This document shows, piece by piece, positions 56,132-64,000 of a DNA stretch of 64,000 nt. How positions within the stretch are numbered: position 1 is the stretch's first letter; each line of letters opens with the position of its first letter. The position numbers and the translations under genes were made by a program. Source of the DNA: Prochlorococcus sp. AG-402-A08 (GTDB taxonomy: Bacteria > Cyanobacteriota > Cyanobacteriia > PCC-6307 > Cyanobiaceae); the NCBI GenBank assembly GCA_003279585.1, contig QCHH01000001.1, positions 124,001 through 188,000 on the forward strand. The letters run 5' to 3'. The notes under the pieces are model-generated. The model worked only from the letters and a program-made list of their open reading frames with translations. It ran no database searches and had not been told where the DNA came from.

Positions 56132-57199
56132 TTAATACTTGTATCCAGCAACAAATAATTGTTCATCAGAAGAAGGCTGAGAACCAGCAACATACAATCC
56201 TTTTGATGCCTCAGAGTTTGCTTGAGCTCTAGCTATAAGTGCTTTTTGTCCATCAGAAGTGTTCGAGCCTTTCCATGCTTTTAGACATGAATGTTGTAAA
56301 GCACGACCATATGAGAATGAAACATTCCACTTAGCCTTTCTGTCGATCTTATTCATCAGATTTAAATAAACTGATGCAGCTTCCTCGCTCAAGCCACCTG
56401 AAAGGAAAGTAATACCAGGGACGCTTGCAGGTACACAGCGTTCCATTGTACGTATTGTCATTTCAGCTACTTGCTGAGGATCTGCTTTCGTTGAGCTGTC
56501 AGCGCCTTGAACGGTCATTGATGGCTTTAGAAGAGTTCCCTCTAGAAGTACTCCGTTTACCTGGCAAGCTAAGTAAACTTCTTTAATTACTTCTTCCTGG
56601 ACTGCGGCTGTCTTTTCAATTGAATGTGAGCCATCCATTAAGATTTCAGGTTCAATAATTGGAACCAAGCCTGATTCTTGTACTGATCTAGCGTATCTTG
56701 CTAAACCCCAAGCATTTTCTCTTATAGAAAGTTTAGAAGGACACCCATCGTCTGTTATTTGAAGCACTGCTCTCCACTTAGCAAATCTTGCACCTTGCTC
56801 GTAATAATCAGCAGCTCTTTCAACAAGACCGTCTAAACCTGAACAAAAAGTTTCTACATCGTGTCCACCAGCCAATGGTCTTAGACCTTTATCAACCTTG
56901 ATTCCTGGAATTATTCCTAGCTTCTCAAGCTTTTTAACCATTGGCTCACCATCTGGATGGTTCTGGAAAAGAGTTTCTTCAAAAAGAATCGCTCCGCTGA
57001 TGAAGTTTCCAAGACCTTCTGTGGTGAAAAGCATACCTCTATATGCTTTTCTATTGTCCTCAGTGTTCTCAACACCTATTGAAGCAAGCCTTTTACCTAC
57101 TGTTTTAGTTGATTCATCAACAGCAAGAATCCCTTTGCCTGGCTGGGCTATGGCACTTGCTGTTTTCTTTAGTTCTTCTGCGTAGTACGAGAGTGCCAT
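56132..57199 (-). CDS. Class I fructose-bisphosphate aldolase
   Basis: This is the Schiff-base aldolase of the Calvin/glycolytic route. The 355-residue product has ELKKTASAIAQPGKGILAVDES, the KVDKGLRPL segment with an active-site Lys, FAKWRAVLQI, PIIEPEILMDGSH, LLEGTLLKPSM (Schiff-base Lys region) and FLSGGLSEEAA. The C-terminal YVAGYKY ends with Tyr, as class I enzymes usually do. Start is ATG. A terminator lies just after the stop. Confidence 0.94.
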   Translation of the reverse strand: MALSYYAEELKKTASAIAQPGKGILAVDESTKTVGKRLASIGVENTEDNRKAYRGMLFTTEGLGNFISGAILFEETLFQNHPDGEPMVKKLEKLGIIPGIKVDKGLRPLAGGHDVETFCSGLDGLVERAADYYEQGARFAKWRAVLQITDDGCPSKLSIRENAWGLARYARSVQESGLVPIIEPEILMDGSHSIEKTAAVQEEVIKEVYLACQVNGVLLEGTLLKPSMTVQGADSSTKADPQQVAEMTIRTMERCVPASVPGITFLSGGLSEEAASVYLNLMNKIDRKAKWNVSFSYGRALQHSCLKAWKGSNTSDGQKALIARAQANSEASKGLYVAGSQPSSDEQLFVAGYKY

Positions 57200-57292
57200 T
57201 TATGCAACAAAAATTTCCTTAAGATTATTCCATATCAAAGGCCCTTTTTGTGGCTTATTACACGAAAAAAATTTTTTATTTAGTGAATTTCT

Positions 57293-58393
57293 CTAATTGA
57301 TTTCAAGCTTCATTCCAATCGAGTTTGATTCTTTAACCTTGTCACAAACAATTTGGCTTGCTAATCCCTCAGCTAAGCCTGGAATAACTGGATTGCCGTC
57401 TTTTATGCTTTGAGCCCACCAGTTTTGTATTCTTGCTACTGGAGCAATTCGTCCATCTGTCCAAATTTTTGAAAAAGAAAGATCTGAATCTGGTTGAATA
57501 CTTTTAAGAACTTCTTCCTTAGTTGAGAACCAGAGCCCAAATCCGTGCACATAATCTTTCTGATTGTCACTGCTAAGAATAAGAGTTCCATTCCTCCCAT
57601 AAATTTCTAGACTAAAACCCCTGCTTTGTTTTGTTACCGCAGAGAGGTTTACTTGGACTGGAATCAAATTGTTATTAATGCTTTTAATTTGTAGTTGAGA
57701 AATGCTTACATCTTCACTTGTCACTTTTTTAGTGGTTTTTGATTGGGTACAAAATCTTTGTTTGATTGAAGTCGAATTTATTGCGCTTAATGAATGAGTT
57801 GGACCAATGAGCCAATGAATCATGTCGAAAGCATGGGTACCTAACGCGCCCAATACCCCTCCACCAGAATCTTCGTCTGAATACCAATTCCATGGTCTAT
57901 CTGGATTAGCTCTGCTACTCATTAGCCAGTCTAGTTTTACAAAATATGGTTCATCTAGTTTCTTCTCATTAATTATTCGCTTTGCTTGCATGAACAGAGG
58001 AACCGCTCGATATTCGTAATCGACAGCTATTTTTAAATTTCTTTTGAGGGCATTTCTTTGAAGCTCTTTTACCTCGTCAGAATTTAAGCAAGTTGGCTTT
58101 TCTAATAAAAGATGTTTCCCCGCTTTAATTGCTTCTAGTGCAAGCTCGTATCTGGGTGCTGGCGGAGTAGCTATGATTATTCCATCTACTTTGGAATCAT
58201 TTACTAAATCCTCCCATGTCTCGTAGGCACGAAGATTGTTATTATTGCAGGCTTCTTTAAGCCTTTCTAGCCGCGGATGCCACAACCCCACAAGCTCAAT
58301 ATTCTTATTAGATAATGATGCAGGAATATGAACACTCTCACCGAAACCTAGTCCTGCAATTGCTATGCGAATCGGATGGTCTGTATTGATCAT
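57293..58393 (-). CDS. Gfo/Idh/MocA family oxidoreductase
   Basis: The 366-residue protein has an N-terminal Rossmann domain (IRIAIAGLGFGESVHIPA), the IIATPPAPRYELALEAIKAG and HLLLEKPTCLN motif (EKP catalytic Lys), and a C-terminal substrate domain (GGGVLGALGTHAFDMIHWLIG with the catalytic His region). It oxidises or isomerises a sugar-like substrate with NAD(P); the substrate is unknown. Start is ATG. It is upstream of the aldolase gene on the same strand, with 93 nt between. Confidence 0.88.
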   Translation of the reverse strand: MINTDHPIRIAIAGLGFGESVHIPASLSNKNIELVGLWHPRLERLKEACNNNNLRAYETWEDLVNDSKVDGIIIATPPAPRYELALEAIKAGKHLLLEKPTCLNSDEVKELQRNALKRNLKIAVDYEYRAVPLFMQAKRIINEKKLDEPYFVKLDWLMSSRANPDRPWNWYSDEDSGGGVLGALGTHAFDMIHWLIGPTHSLSAINSTSIKQRFCTQSKTTKKVTSEDVSISQLQIKSINNNLIPVQVNLSAVTKQSRGFSLEIYGRNGTLILSSDNQKDYVHGFGLWFSTKEEVLKSIQPDSDLSFSKIWTDGRIAPVARIQNWWAQSIKDGNPVIPGLAEGLASQIVCDKVKESNSIGMKLEIN

Positions 58394-58414
58394 TCTTTTA
58401 AATAATTGATGATT

Positions 58415-58819
58415 TTAAACATTTTCGCAGCTATCTGAAATCAAATCATCTAATAGTTTATCCCCATTAGGGTCTTCCCATTTTGCGGATAAATTCTTTT
58501 TACCATTAACTGAAATATCTTCGAATTTATTAGTTAAACAATTGATTTTCATTATATAAATATTCTCCTCTATTTCCTTTGAAGTACTAGGGGATATTTT
58601 TATGTATTTTGTGGTTAGTTCTATTATTCCTTTCTCTTTAATGTCAATACTATCTCTATCTAAATATTGAACTCCAGCAGTCGTTCGACTAACTTCAACC
58701 CAATTAGTATTGGCTCCATATACTATATTTGTCCTATTGAATAAAATTACTAATATTAATACTAATATATTCAAGAGAAAATCAAATTTATTTTTTATTT
58801 TTTGATTTATTTTAAGCAT
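58415..58819 (-). CDS. exported hypothetical protein, surface-adhesin-E-like
   Basis: The 134-residue product has an N-terminal signal or anchor (about 10-33) and a small beta-rich domain beginning [19 protein letters not shown], with two Cys (NCLTN and SDSCENV). The strand arrangement resembles small surface-adhesin E-like domains in other bacteria; this is tentative. Start is ATG, overlapping the accD 3' end by 8 nt. Confidence 0.72.
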   Translation of the reverse strand: MLKINQKIKNKFDFLLNILVLILVILFNRTNIVYGANTNWVEVSRTTAGVQYLDRDSIDIKEKGIIELTTKYIKISPSTSKEIEENIYIMKINCLTNKFEDISVNGKKNLSAKWEDPNGDKLLDDLISDSCENV

Positions 58820-59696
58820 TAGTTTGTAATTTTACTTCTTGTGTCTTATGTAATCGAAGTATCTTTGCCAAAGTTTCTTTAAGTTCTGTTCTTGGTACAA
58901 TGGTATCTACGAAACCATGATCTTGAAGATATTCTGCAGTTTGGAAATTATCAGGTAGTTTTTCTCTCAATGTTTGTTCAATTACTCTTCTTCCTGCAAA
59001 TCCAATAAGTGCTTTTGGTTCTGCAAGTATTAAATCTCCAAGCATCGCAAAGCTAGCAGTTACTCCACCAGTTGTGGGATGGGTAAGTAAAGGCATATAA
59101 AGCAATTGGGCATCTCTATGACGTTCCAGTGCTCCTGAAATCTTTGCCATTTGCATTAGGCTTAACATCCCCTCTTGCATTCGAGCCCCGCCAGAAGCGC
59201 AAACAATAAGTAATGGTAATTTTTCTTTTGTTGAAAGCTCTACAAGCCTTGTGATTTTCTCTCCTACCACAGACCCCATTGAGCCTCCCATGAATCGAAA
59301 ATCCATCACGGCTAATGCCATGGGGATTGAATCAACCTCACATGTACCTGTTATTACTCCATCTTTAAGTCCAGTACTTGCTTGACTTTCTCTCAGCCTG
59401 TCTGCGTAAGCTCGTCTATCTTTAAAGCCTAGTGGGTCAATAGGCGTTAGATGATTGTTAATTGATTTAAATGTATTTGGATCAGTAATTAGTCTTATTC
59501 TTTCTTTACTGTCTATTCGATTGTGATGCCCACAATTACTACAAACACTGCAATTATCTATTAAATCTTTTCTATAAACCACTTGGCCACATTCTGGACA
59601 TTTTTCCCATAGCCCATCACTTTCTTCAGACTCCTGAGTGACTTTGCCAACAAATTGGCCTTTCCTTCTATCAGCAAACCAGTCGAATAATGACAC
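58812..59696 (-). CDS. accD: Acetyl-CoA carboxylase carboxyltransferase subunit beta
   Basis: AccD carries the transcarboxylase zinc domain in fatty acid synthesis. The 294-residue protein has the zinc ribbon [20 protein letters not shown] and SNCGHH, then [39 protein letters not shown] and [19 protein letters not shown]. The N-terminal [13 protein letters not shown] is normal for cyanobacteria. Start is ATG. The downstream gene overlaps by 8 nt. Confidence 0.95.
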   Translation of the reverse strand: MSLFDWFADRRKGQFVGKVTQESEESDGLWEKCPECGQVVYRKDLIDNCSVCSNCGHHNRIDSKERIRLITDPNTFKSINNHLTPIDPLGFKDRRAYADRLRESQASTGLKDGVITGTCEVDSIPMALAVMDFRFMGGSMGSVVGEKITRLVELSTKEKLPLLIVCASGGARMQEGMLSLMQMAKISGALERHRDAQLLYMPLLTHPTTGGVTASFAMLGDLILAEPKALIGFAGRRVIEQTLREKLPDNFQTAEYLQDHGFVDTIVPRTELKETLAKILRLHKTQEVKLQTNA

Positions 59697-59756
59697 AGCT
59701 ATTTTGTGATTGAATTTAATTTAATACCTTAAGTCCCCTTAAAGGAATTAGAAAGT

Positions 59757-60230
59757 TTAAATCTTATCTATAACCCAAGAACAAAATATCCCAATTGATA
59801 GAAATGGAGCAAATGGATATTGTTGTAGTGGTATAAATTTTTTAGTAAGTTTTCCATGTATACTATATATAGCTGATAGTAAAAATGAAATACATAATGA
59901 TAAAAAGCTCAGTTCAATACCAAGCCATATTGTACTAATTGAGGAGAGTTTTATATCACCCATTCCTAGAGAATTTACTCCGAAAATCTTATAACTTATA
60001 TAACTTATTGAATACATTGTTATAAAGATAATAACCATTGAAAAAAAATTATTTATTATTAAATCTTTAGTATCTATTTTTTCATTTGATAATATTAGGA
60101 ATAGCAAATAAATAAGACCAGATATAGCTAATACTATTAATTTATTTTCACTTATTAACATCGTGTTTATATCTTCTATCGAAATAGAAGATAGGAGGTA
60201 TAAAAGTATAAAAGTAAAGATTATAACCAT
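59757..60230 (-). CDS. short A24 prepilin peptidase (catalytic domain only)
   Basis: The 157-residue membrane protein has about six helices and the GxGD aspartyl protease motif in LGMGDIKLSS (about residues 91-100), with a second acidic site SIEDINTM near the start. It lacks the N-terminal CxxC cytoplasmic methylase domain of full PilD, like TadV/CpaA enzymes. It would cut type IV-like prepilin leaders. No pilin or assembly genes are in the window. It lies between accD and prk. Confidence 0.8.
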   Translation of the reverse strand: MVIIFTFILLYLLSSISIEDINTMLISENKLIVLAISGLIYLLFLILSNEKIDTKDLIINNFFSMVIIFITMYSISYISYKIFGVNSLGMGDIKLSSISTIWLGIELSFLSLCISFLLSAIYSIHGKLTKKFIPLQQYPFAPFLSIGIFCSWVIDKI

Positions 60231-60289
60231 TATTTATTAAATTTATTTATTAATAATATATATAATTAGCTAAAATTTTTGTCTGCTTA

Positions 60290-61192
60290 TTATCCTGCTG
60301 CTTTTTTTTCTTCTATCATTTTATGAATAATAGGTGTAAGAATAAGTTCCATGGCAAATCCCATTTTTCCTCCATTAACAACAATACTTGTTGGACTAGA
60401 CATGAATGAATCATGAATCATCCCTAATAAATATTGGAAATCAATACCCCATTTTTCCCTTGAACCTTTTCTAAAATGAATAATTACAAAACTTTCGTCT
60501 GGAGTTGGAATATTTCTGCAAATAAATGGGTTTGAAGTATCAATTGTCGGTACTCTCTGGAAATTAATATCTGTTCGGCTAAATTGAGGACATATGTGAT
60601 TGATGTAATCAGGCATTCTTCTCAGAATTGTATCGACGATTGTTTCGGCTGAATATCCTCTTTCTGCGTTATCTCTATGTATTTTTTGTATCCATTCGAG
60701 ATTGGTAATTGGTACTACACCAACAAGTAAATCAGCAAATGATGCCACATCATATTCTTTTCCAACGACTCCACCGTGGAGTCCTTCATAAAATAAAAGG
60801 TCTGTTCCCGTTGGAATATCTTCCCAGGGAGTGAATTGACCTGGGTCTAATTTTGTTCCTAAACGAGTGTTGTGTTCTTCAGCTTCTTCTGGGCTATGTA
60901 AATAATATCTTTTCTGGCCTCCTCCAGTTTTTCCATATTGACTAAATAAGTCTTCTAATTTATCAAATAAATTTGCTTCAGGCCCAAAATGAGAAAAGTT
61001 TTCACCTCTTGAAAGGGCTTCAGACATAGCCTTCTTCATAGGCATTCTTTCAAAACGGTGATAACTATCTCCTTCGACAACTGCAGGAATAATCTTTTCA
61101 CGAGCAAATATATGCTCAAATGCTCTTTTAACTGTGCTTGTTCCTGCTCCGGATGAACCAGTTACAGCTACTACTGGGTGAAGCTTTGACAT
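60290..61192 (-). CDS. prk: Phosphoribulokinase (proteobacterial-type)
   Basis: PRK makes ribulose 1,5-bisphosphate, the RuBisCO substrate. The 300-residue protein begins HPVVAVTGSSGAGTSTVKRA (P-loop), continues VEGDSYHRFERMPMKKAM, NFSHFGPEANLFDKLE, YLHSPEEAEEHN, LFYEGLHGGV and NLEWIQKIHRDNAERGYS. The length and motifs match the octameric class I bacterial PRK rather than the plant/freshwater cyanobacterial form. There is no cysteine pair at the P-loop, so thioredoxin/CP12 control of the usual kind is not expected. Start is ATG. Confidence 0.94.
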   Translation of the reverse strand: MSKLHPVVAVTGSSGAGTSTVKRAFEHIFAREKIIPAVVEGDSYHRFERMPMKKAMSEALSRGENFSHFGPEANLFDKLEDLFSQYGKTGGGQKRYYLHSPEEAEEHNTRLGTKLDPGQFTPWEDIPTGTDLLFYEGLHGGVVGKEYDVASFADLLVGVVPITNLEWIQKIHRDNAERGYSAETIVDTILRRMPDYINHICPQFSRTDINFQRVPTIDTSNPFICRNIPTPDESFVIIHFRKGSREKWGIDFQYLLGMIHDSFMSSPTSIVVNGGKMGFAMELILTPIIHKMIEEKKAAG

Positions 61193-61280
61193 CGACGCTT
61201 ATGTATTGACTTTTTATTTTTACAGGTCGACTGACCCTCTAAGGGAATCTATTCAAAGAGTTTTTTAATTTGTGAACTAA

Positions 61281-62360
61281 TTATTTTAATTTTTCTGCCA
61301 ATAGTTCGCCCATTTGAGAGCAGCTAACTTGTTTAGTTGTCTCACTGCTCATTAAGTCCGAAGTTCTATAACCATCATTTAGAATTTCGTCAATTGCGTT
61401 TTCTAAATAATTTCCCGCTTTTGTTTCATTAAAAGCAATTTTGAGCATCATTGCAGCAGATAAGAGCATGGCTATTGGATTAGCTATATCTTTTCCTGCT
61501 ATATCAGGAGCTGACCCATGAACAGGTTCAAAGACACCTGGTCCATTGATAGTTAATGAAGCAGAAGGAAGCATGCCAATTGAACCTGTAAGCATGGCTG
61601 CAATGTCGCTAAGAATATCTCCAAATAAATTACCTGTAAGAATCACATCAAATTGGCTTGGATTCCTAACAAGTTGCATCGCGGCATTATCAACATATTG
61701 ATGAGTTAGTTCTACTTCTTTGTAATTATTAGAAACTAATATTGCTTCCTCTCTCCATAATTGACTTACATCTAAAACATTGGCTTTATCAACTGAACAG
61801 ACTTTTTGATTTCTTTGTTTGGCCAATTTAAAAGCGATTTCTGCTATTCGATTAACTTCTTTGGAAGTGTAGGTCATCGTATTGAAGGCCCTTTCTCCCT
61901 TTTCTGTTTTTATTCTTCCTTTTGGTTCACCAAAGTAAATACCGCTAGTTAGTTCTCTAACTACTACTAAATCCACTCCTTTCACAAATTCTTCTTTCAA
62001 GCTACTTGCGTTAGTTAAGGATGGAATTATTTTTACTGGCCTTATATTTGCGAAAAGATCCAAGGAGGACCTGAGATTAAGTAAACCTGTCTCAGGCCTT
62101 TTTTCTCTGGGTAATTTGTCATACTTTGGGTCTCCTATGGCTGCTAACAAAACAGCATCAGAGTTCTTACATTCTTGAAGGGTTCTATCTGGGAAGGGGA
62201 TACCATCTGAATGTATAGCTGATCCACCAAAAGGCATTTCTTTAAATTTGAGTTCAAAACCAAATTTTCTTGAGACTTGGTCAAGGATTGTATGTGTGAC
62301 GTTTGTTATCTCTGGACCAATTCCATCACCTGGCAATAATGTTATTTTGTAAGACTTCAT
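61281..62360 (-). CDS. leuB: 3-isopropylmalate dehydrogenase
   Basis: LeuB oxidises 3-isopropylmalate in leucine synthesis. The 359-residue product has ITLLPGDGIGPEITN, GLLNLRSSLDLFANIRPVKI, VVVRELTSGIYFGEP, DKANVLDVSQLWRE and the family signature NLFGDILSDIAAMLTGSIGM. Start is ATG. It lies between lpxD and prk in the same direction. Confidence 0.96.
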   Translation of the reverse strand: MKSYKITLLPGDGIGPEITNVTHTILDQVSRKFGFELKFKEMPFGGSAIHSDGIPFPDRTLQECKNSDAVLLAAIGDPKYDKLPREKRPETGLLNLRSSLDLFANIRPVKIIPSLTNASSLKEEFVKGVDLVVVRELTSGIYFGEPKGRIKTEKGERAFNTMTYTSKEVNRIAEIAFKLAKQRNQKVCSVDKANVLDVSQLWREEAILVSNNYKEVELTHQYVDNAAMQLVRNPSQFDVILTGNLFGDILSDIAAMLTGSIGMLPSASLTINGPGVFEPVHGSAPDIAGKDIANPIAMLLSAAMMLKIAFNETKAGNYLENAIDEILNDGYRTSDLMSSETTKQVSCSQMGELLAEKLK

Positions 62361-62386
62361 TTGATCTTATAGATTAAGGGAAAAAC

Positions 62387-63439
62387 TTACCTGGAGTTTC
62401 TGCGATCTAATTGACGAATGGCTTTTACTATCTCAGGTAGTTTTTTGAAATTAGCAGAGCATCTCAACCATAGTTTATTGGGCATAGCTGGGAAGCCGCT
62501 AACAACCTCTCCTGCCTCAACATTTGATATGATTCCCGTTTTTGAACTGGCTACCACTCCATCTCCAATTTTGACTTTATTACTTACCCCTACTTGTCCG
62601 GCTAGAATTACTGCGTCTCCTATCTGAGCTCCTCCAGCAATACCTACTTGAGCAGCCATGGCGCATCCTTTACCGGTAGTAACTCCATGGCCAATTTGAA
62701 CTAGGTTGTCAATTTTCGTATCTTCACCAATTATTGTCTCTCCTACCGAAGGCCTATCAATAGTTGATCCGCTACCAATTTCTACTTTGTTTTTTAATAT
62801 AACTATTCCCACTTGAGGCATTTTCTTCCATCCATTGGATGTGGGTACGAATCCAAAACCTTCACCACCAATAACTGCATTCGCATTAATTACACATTGG
62901 TTTCCAATTATTGATCCAGAATGAATAACACTATTTGCATGAATAAAATTTTTGGCACCAATTCTTACTTTTTTATAGATAACTACGCCTGCGTGAATAA
63001 TAGTCCCAGCTCCAATCTCAGTATTATTTCCAATATAAACATTAGCTCCGATTGAAACTCCAGGGCCAATTTTTACATTATCACCAATTACAGCACTTTT
63101 ATGAATACCCTCTTTTTCTATTTCAGCAGGATAAAGAAACTCTAGTATTTCAGCAAAAGCAATCTTCGGCTCTTTTAGTAGTATCCAATCAACTGTTAGT
63201 TGCTTTACTATTTCAATAATAAAATTATCATCAGCTGGCAATAATAGAGCAGATGCTTTTGTGGTTTTGATGAGATGTTTAAGATTTAATTGACTATTAT
63301 TGTCTAGAAAACTTATATCATTTTCTTTAGCCTTTTCTAAAGAAGCCGCAGTTAAGATGTTTGGATTTTTTTTTATTTTGAAGTCAACAATACCAGATTG
63401 ACTTAGCTTCAGTTTTTCGATGATTTTAGTAAGTTGCAT
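62387..63439 (-). CDS. lpxD: UDP-3-O-acylglucosamine N-acyltransferase
   Basis: LpxD adds the second acyl chain in lipid A synthesis. The 350-residue protein has an N-terminal domain (about 1-105), then a left-handed beta-helix of hexapeptide repeats (VKIGPGVSIGANVYIGNNTE and on), the catalytic His in QIGHGVTTGKG, GGEGFGFVP and a C-terminal helix. Its presence with lptB supports LPS in the outer membrane. Start is ATG. Confidence 0.94.
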   Translation of the reverse strand: MQLTKIIEKLKLSQSGIVDFKIKKNPNILTAASLEKAKENDISFLDNNSQLNLKHLIKTTKASALLLPADDNFIIEIVKQLTVDWILLKEPKIAFAEILEFLYPAEIEKEGIHKSAVIGDNVKIGPGVSIGANVYIGNNTEIGAGTIIHAGVVIYKKVRIGAKNFIHANSVIHSGSIIGNQCVINANAVIGGEGFGFVPTSNGWKKMPQVGIVILKNKVEIGSGSTIDRPSVGETIIGEDTKIDNLVQIGHGVTTGKGCAMAAQVGIAGGAQIGDAVILAGQVGVSNKVKIGDGVVASSKTGIISNVEAGEVVSGFPAMPNKLWLRCSANFKKLPEIVKAIRQLDRRNSR

Positions 63440-63484
63440 GATTTTATTTAATTTGGAAAGTGAAAATTACTATTCTTGTCTGAG

Positions 63485-64000
63485 TTATTCATTGGTTAGG
63501 ACCAGAACATCTCGATGAATCACAAGGGGAGACCCTGACGTCGCTGATTTTGAATTAATTCCTATTTTTATAGCATCACTGCTCATTGAACAAATTCCTT
63601 TGGCAATTACTTCTCCTTTGTTGTTGATAACTTTTACAGGTTGATTAGAAATAAAGTTCCCACTAACTCTTTTTACTCCAACTAATAATAGTGAGGCGCC
63701 TTTATTTTTGATGGCTTGACTAGCACCATCGTCTAAATGTATTTCCCCTACTGGCTTAATTGCATATGACAACCAGCTTTTTCTATTCCCGATAGGGTTT
63801 GGATGAGGGTGGAAAACTGTTCCTATTTTTTTTCCATCAAGTAATTCACCTAAAGTTTCAGGATCTCTGCCATCTGCTAATTGCACTTTTATTCCGCTTT
63901 CAGTGGCGATCTTTGCGGCTGTTAGTTTTGTTTTTATTCCACCAGTCCCCCAAGTTGTTTGTTCATTTGTTAACTCTAATTTATTTAATTCCTTTGAATT
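63485..64000 (-). CDS. proB: Glutamate 5-kinase, 3' part (5' end off window)
   Basis: The frame runs without stop to the right edge; 171 residues of the C-terminal part are present. The kinase signature [14 protein letters not shown] and [18 protein letters not shown] are followed by a PUA domain (about the last 95 residues, [16 protein letters not shown] and [11 protein letters not shown]-like end). ProB makes glutamyl phosphate for proline synthesis. It is upstream of lpxD in the same direction with 45 nt between. Confidence 0.92.
   Translation of the reverse strand, partial: NSKELNKLELTNEQTTWGTGGIKTKLTAAKIATESGIKVQLADGRDPETLGELLDGKKIGTVFHPHPNPIGNRKSWLSYAIKPVGEIHLDDGASQAIKNKGASLLLVGVKRVSGNFISNQPVKVINNKGEVIAKGICSMSSDAIKIGINSKSATSGSPLVIHRDVLVLTNE

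Noticed and set aside
61202-61262. short inverted repeats between leuB and prk
   Set aside because: Stems of only 4-5 bp; not enough to call a terminator or operator.
1-64000. tRNA, rRNA, CRISPR array or complete insertion sequence
   Set aside because: Scanning the spacers by eye showed no cloverleaf ends, repeat-spacer pattern, transposase or full integrase. A covariance-model search would be needed to exclude small RNAs.

Overview
The window looks like chromosome of an AT-rich marine picocyanobacterium, most likely Prochlorococcus. The evidence is the combination of photosynthesis and pigment genes (psb28, gun4, chlP, pcyA, ccsA, sipA), Calvin-cycle genes (glpX/SBPase, rpe, prk, class I aldolase), a cyanobacterial type glutamine synthetase without the adenylylation tyrosine, LPS genes (lpxD, lptB, lptF-like), short spacers and strong A/T bias. 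I cannot name a strain. No rRNA, tRNA, CRISPR array, insertion sequence or complete mobile element was seen. Almost all of it reads as ordinary core genome.

Layout. 1-7.2 kb: small hypotheticals, a DoxX membrane protein, an AI-2E family permease, psb28, mnmH, gun4, an RsbW-like ATPase and a methyltransferase. 7.2-12.2 kb: glnA with a probable NtcA-activated promoter, a serine/alanine-glyoxylate aminotransferase, tadA, a PLP decarboxylase and a 54-codon membrane peptide gene. 12.1-17.6 kb, minus strand: DUF697-type GTPase, bioY-lspA, two M16 peptidase genes, with sipA on the plus strand. 17.9-22.7 kb: pcyA followed by a DevB-DevC-DevA exporter set, a 51-codon basic protein and a GT2 glycosyltransferase. 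22.7-27.9 kb: rpsB (with a likely S2-type leader), tsf, an unknown 401-residue gene and recG. 28-35.4 kb: VanX-like dipeptidase, ferredoxin-sulfite reductase, glyS, chlP and a VanY-like carboxypeptidase. 35.5-42.4 kb: typA, a DUF309 gene, a large membrane protein, lptB, an LptF/G permease and ccsA. 42.4-49.4 kb: carbon metabolism (rpe, glpX, hemA, glgC, gnd, pgl). 49.4-56 kb: CIA30, ilvD, a degenerate uracil phosphoribosyltransferase-like gene, a lumenal pentapeptide protein, a CobW GTPase, a 56-codon zinc-finger protein and purS-purQ. 56-64 kb, minus strand: class I aldolase, an oxidoreductase, accD, a short prepilin peptidase, prk, leuB, lpxD and proB (cut by the right edge).

The most unusual locus is sulfite reductase (28719-30863). 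Its reading frame carries an N-terminal extension of about 140 residues that resembles the N-terminal DNA-binding segment of phage tyrosine integrases. Two perfect 11-bp direct repeats and one inverted partial copy lie immediately upstream of the start codon, as integrase arm sites would. This may be a captured integrase 5' end and possibly a self-binding sulfite reductase.

Other points of interest are an almost perfect intrinsic terminator inside ccsA that probably serves the opposing rpe gene, a 10+10 bp dyad between the divergent rpe and glpX genes, a leader ORF plus hairpin before glgC, and three small genes shorter than 60 codons.
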